Assembly (NCBI GenBank): GCA_041401985.1
Contig: JAWKTE010000002.1
Span: 219,183-283,182 of the forward strand
Direction of reading: 5' to 3'
From: JACKHA01 sp041401985
GTDB taxonomy: Bacteria; Planctomycetota; Phycisphaerae; Phycisphaerales; UBA1924
Length of the DNA stretch: 64,000 nt
Shown: one piece after another, positions 62,194 through 64,000 of the stretch
Numbering within the stretch: the first letter of the stretch is position 1
How the letters are laid out: the number at the start of each line of letters is the position of its first letter
Program-made: the position numbers and the translations under genes
The notes under the pieces: model-generated
What the model saw: only the letters and a program-made list of their open reading frames with translations
What the model was told of the DNA's origin: nothing
Databases searched by the model: none

Positions 62194-62406
62194 ATGATAA
62201 GTTTGAGTGACAAGTGGGCGACGGTTCTTCGGGCTCAACCGGAGACCGGGATGGGATCCCAGATGTGTACCGTCATTCTGCGCGACGGCCGCCATGTGGA
62301 GCGAGTCACTGTCGTCGGCGGCGATGTGACGGCGGTCGCTGGCGACAAAGAAATCCCATTCACGGAAGACAAGATCATGGACAATTGCGTGACGCATGGC
62401 AAGTGA
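62194..62406 (+). CDS. Small hypothetical protein, 70 aa
   Basis: A soluble protein: MISLSDKWATVLRAQPETG, then MCTVILRDGRHVERVTVVGG and VTAVAGDKEIPFTEDKI. The pattern looks like a small beta barrel. The ATG at 62194 has GTGAGG 7 bases upstream; an ATG two codons earlier (62188) is the alternative. Less GC-rich than the surroundings. No family recognised. Confidence 0.6.
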   Translation: MISLSDKWATVLRAQPETGMGSQMCTVILRDGRHVERVTVVGGDVTAVAGDKEIPFTEDKIMDNCVTHGK

Positions 62407-62428
62407 ACGGACGACTGAGGGGGCGTCA

Positions 62429-62636
62429 GCGGTGTGGCACCGACCCACTCTTGACGCGCCGCCGACTCGCGCAGTCCGCGGAGCAAGTCGGTGCCGATAA
62501 ACCGAGAGCCCCAGCAGCCCCCCGGCCCCGCGACAGGAGTTCACTCCCCCCCCGCCGCACGCCCGCATCGCGCCCGGCCCCAGCGTGATCGCGTTCTTGC
62601 CCAGCCGCTTCGAGTCCAGCGCCAGCCGGTCGGCAC
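62429..62636 (-). repeat. Duplicated 3' end of the diguanylate cyclase gene (copy A)
   Basis: About 208 bases nearly the same as 63019-63232, in the same orientation. It encodes the last 30 residues of the cyclase (ADRLALDSKRLGKNAITLGP and on) plus downstream DNA. The stop codon of the small gene 62637-62966 abuts it exactly. Confidence 0.75.
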
Positions 62637-62966
62637 TCATCGAGTCGTTCTGGCCGAGTATGCCCGAACCAGGGTGACAAACTCCTCGACACTCGCGATT
62701 CCGTCCTCGCTGTTGCGATCGGATCGCAGTCGCGTGAGCACGAGTTCGGCCGCAACGACCAGATCACGGGCTATCCGGGCGCGCTGGGACTGCCCCGGCA
62801 ACTGATCGATATTCAGAAGCCCCATTTCCAAGCCGCTCTCTATCGCCGTCGATTCGGGTTGTGGGCAACGAGCAAGAACATGCTCGAAGATCTCTTGGGC
62901 AAGACACGAGTGGCCCATCCACACATCCGCTCCCTCGCCGCTGCCAAAGACGATCGCTGTGGCCAT
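62637..62966 (-). CDS. Small hypothetical protein, 109 aa, between direct repeats
   Basis: A soluble, largely helical protein: MATAIVFGSGEGADVWMGHS, CLAQEIFEHVLARCPQPEST, GLLNIDQLPGQSQRARIARD and ASVEEFVTLVRAYSARTTR. No family recognised. Less GC-rich than the flanking cyclase. It is enclosed by the two direct repeat copies (62429-62636 and 63019-63232), which suggests arrival as a unit. Confidence 0.6.
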   Translation of the reverse strand: MATAIVFGSGEGADVWMGHSCLAQEIFEHVLARCPQPESTAIESGLEMGLLNIDQLPGQSQRARIARDLVVAAELVLTRLRSDRNSEDGIASVEEFVTLVRAYSARTTR

Positions 62967-63018
62967 CTATCAAGGCTCCCCGGCCATGAAAACCCCGCCC
63001 CGTTGACCATCCGGAAGC

Positions 63019-63232
63019 GGCGGGGTGGCACCGACCTCAAACCAGTCTTATCGTGCCACCCACTTGCGCAGTTTGCAGCGCACGTCGGTGCCGATAAACC
63101 GGAAGCCCCGACACAACCCGGGCCCCGAGAAAGGAGTTCACTCCCCCCCGCCGCACGCCCGCATCGCGCCCGGTCCCAGCGTGATCGCGTTCTTGCCCAG
63201 CCGCTTCGAGTCGAGCGCCAGGCGGTCGGCAC
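63019..63232 (-). repeat. Direct repeat copy B (true 3' end of the diguanylate cyclase gene)
   Basis: Partner of 62429-62636; here it is continuous with the intact cyclase gene, so this is the original copy. Confidence 0.75.
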
Positions 63233-64000
63233 GCTCGAGCAGTTGCTGCGTCGTCACGCCGTCCCACGGGTACGTCGCCAGACCGCCCGAGATCGTCAGC
63301 GTCCCCGGCGCCTGCGGCCCCAGTTTCGGGAACCGGTGGTCCCAGATCTGCTGCTGGAAACGCTTCGAGATCGCGAAGAACGACGTCGGGTGCCGGCTGC
63401 CCGTCTCGCGCGGCCCGGTCGGCTCGTAGAACACCACCGCGAACTCGTCCCCGCCGATGCGGCACACACGGTCCGTCGGGCGCACCACCGACTGCAGCAG
63501 GCGCACCGTCTCGATCAGGATCTCGTCGCCCGCCCCGTGCCCGTAGCGGTCGTTGTAGACCTTGAAGTCGTCGATGTCGAAGACCAGCAGCGTGAGGTTG
63601 TGGCGTCCGTCGCGGCTCTTGGCCAGGGCCGCGTCGAAGAACCGGTCGAAGTACCGCCGGTTCCAGGCGCCGGTCAGCGGGTCGCGGTAGGCCGCGTCGC
63701 GCAGGTCGCGGTGCTGCTGGTCGAGGCGGAGCCACGCGGCCAGCCAGTCCGCGTGTCGCTGCAGGTCGGCGGGCGAGACGCCGTCGGCCTCGAGCAGGCC
63801 CAGGTCGTGCTCGCCCCAGCGGACCGGGACACGCGCGGCGTCGGGGGCCGCGGGCTCGGCGGTGGCGACGTCGAGCAGTTCGATCCGCCGATCGCCCAGG
63901 CGGGCCCGCAGGACCTGCAGGGCCAGTTCACGCGGGTCGCGCCCGCGGATGATCTCGGCGGCCAGGTGCTCATCGCCAACGCCCGTCAGCGAGGGCTTGC
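63138..64000 (-). CDS. Diguanylate cyclase (GGDEF), 5' end outside window
   Basis: The last 286 residues of a c-di-GMP synthase. The part seen begins with a region of unknown type (EHLAAEIIRGRDPRELALQV), then the GGDEF domain: AAYRDPLTGAWNRRYFDRFF, LVFDIDDFKVYNDRYGHGAG, and the active-site CRIGGDEFAVVFYEP. RPTD five residues before GGDEF is the inhibitory site. The end reads RLALDSKRLGKNAITLGPGA and is duplicated downstream (62429-62636). The upstream frame is open to the window edge without a start. Confidence 0.9.
   Translation of the reverse strand, partial: KPSLTGVGDEHLAAEIIRGRDPRELALQVLRARLGDRRIELLDVATAEPAAPDAARVPVRWGEHDLGLLEADGVSPADLQRHADWLAAWLRLDQQHRDLRDAAYRDPLTGAWNRRYFDRFFDAALAKSRDGRHNLTLLVFDIDDFKVYNDRYGHGAGDEILIETVRLLQSVVRPTDRVCRIGGDEFAVVFYEPTGPRETGSRHPTSFFAISKRFQQQIWDHRFPKLGPQAPGTLTISGGLATYPWDGVTTQQLLERADRLALDSKRLGKNAITLGPGAMRACGGGE

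Overview
The window is very GC-rich and almost fully coding. It looks like a chromosome segment of a Planctomycetota bacterium, most likely of the Phycisphaerae/Phycisphaerales. The basis is the gene content: several secreted proteins end in paired dockerin-like units closing with Gly-Cys (the GC-type dockerin tail known from that group), there is a DUF1800/DUF1501 gene pair, a serine/threonine kinase with TPR repeats, a PEP-CTERM-like tail, and an unusual L34 protein. No rRNA, tRNA or CRISPR array was found. This is a reading by eye; no database search was run.

Layout. 1-12 kb: a membrane protein, a secreted beta-helix protein, a DUF442-like phosphatase lipoprotein, pgi, a CPCC zinc protein, a DUF4397 surface protein, gltX, an EF-G paralogue without the usual switch II histidine, a DUF1579 protein and a LOG-family protein. 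12-17.8 kb: an HPt protein with a PleD-like REC-GGDEF cyclase, three convergent GC-dockerin genes whose tails are nearly identical in DNA, and a sigma-70 factor. 18.9-29.5 kb: superoxide dismutase, a REP-associated tyrosine transposase (RAYT) bounded by a perfect 45-bp inverted repeat, a Ser/Thr kinase with TPRs, an enoyl-CoA hydratase and acyl-CoA dehydrogenase pair, and sucA.

29.6-37.8 kb is the most unusual part. Five minus-strand genes form one cluster: a LysM-like protein, a large polymorphic-toxin-like protein, two similar 269-aa partner proteins, and a second large toxin-like protein. Both large proteins end in a domain carrying the sequence hallmarks of ExoY/CyaA/edema-factor nucleotidyl cyclase toxins.

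38-64 kb: a giant DUF1800 protein with xylan-binding-like modules, its DUF1501 partner, galK, rpmH, rnc, a beta-helix/GC-dockerin pseudogene with four frameshifts all in the same direction, a methyltransferase, an aminoglycoside-phosphotransferase-like kinase, two von Willebrand A proteins, a two-component system with a very long low-complexity sensor, a membrane protein, a sulfotransferase, small proteins, and a second diguanylate cyclase cut by the window edge. The 3' end of that last gene is duplicated around a 382-bp one-gene insert.

Interspersed short palindromic repeats are the second theme. At least six families occur in intergenic DNA, and in two places related repeat DNA has entered reading frames (gltX and a membrane protein). 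Several hairpins between convergent genes probably act as terminators.
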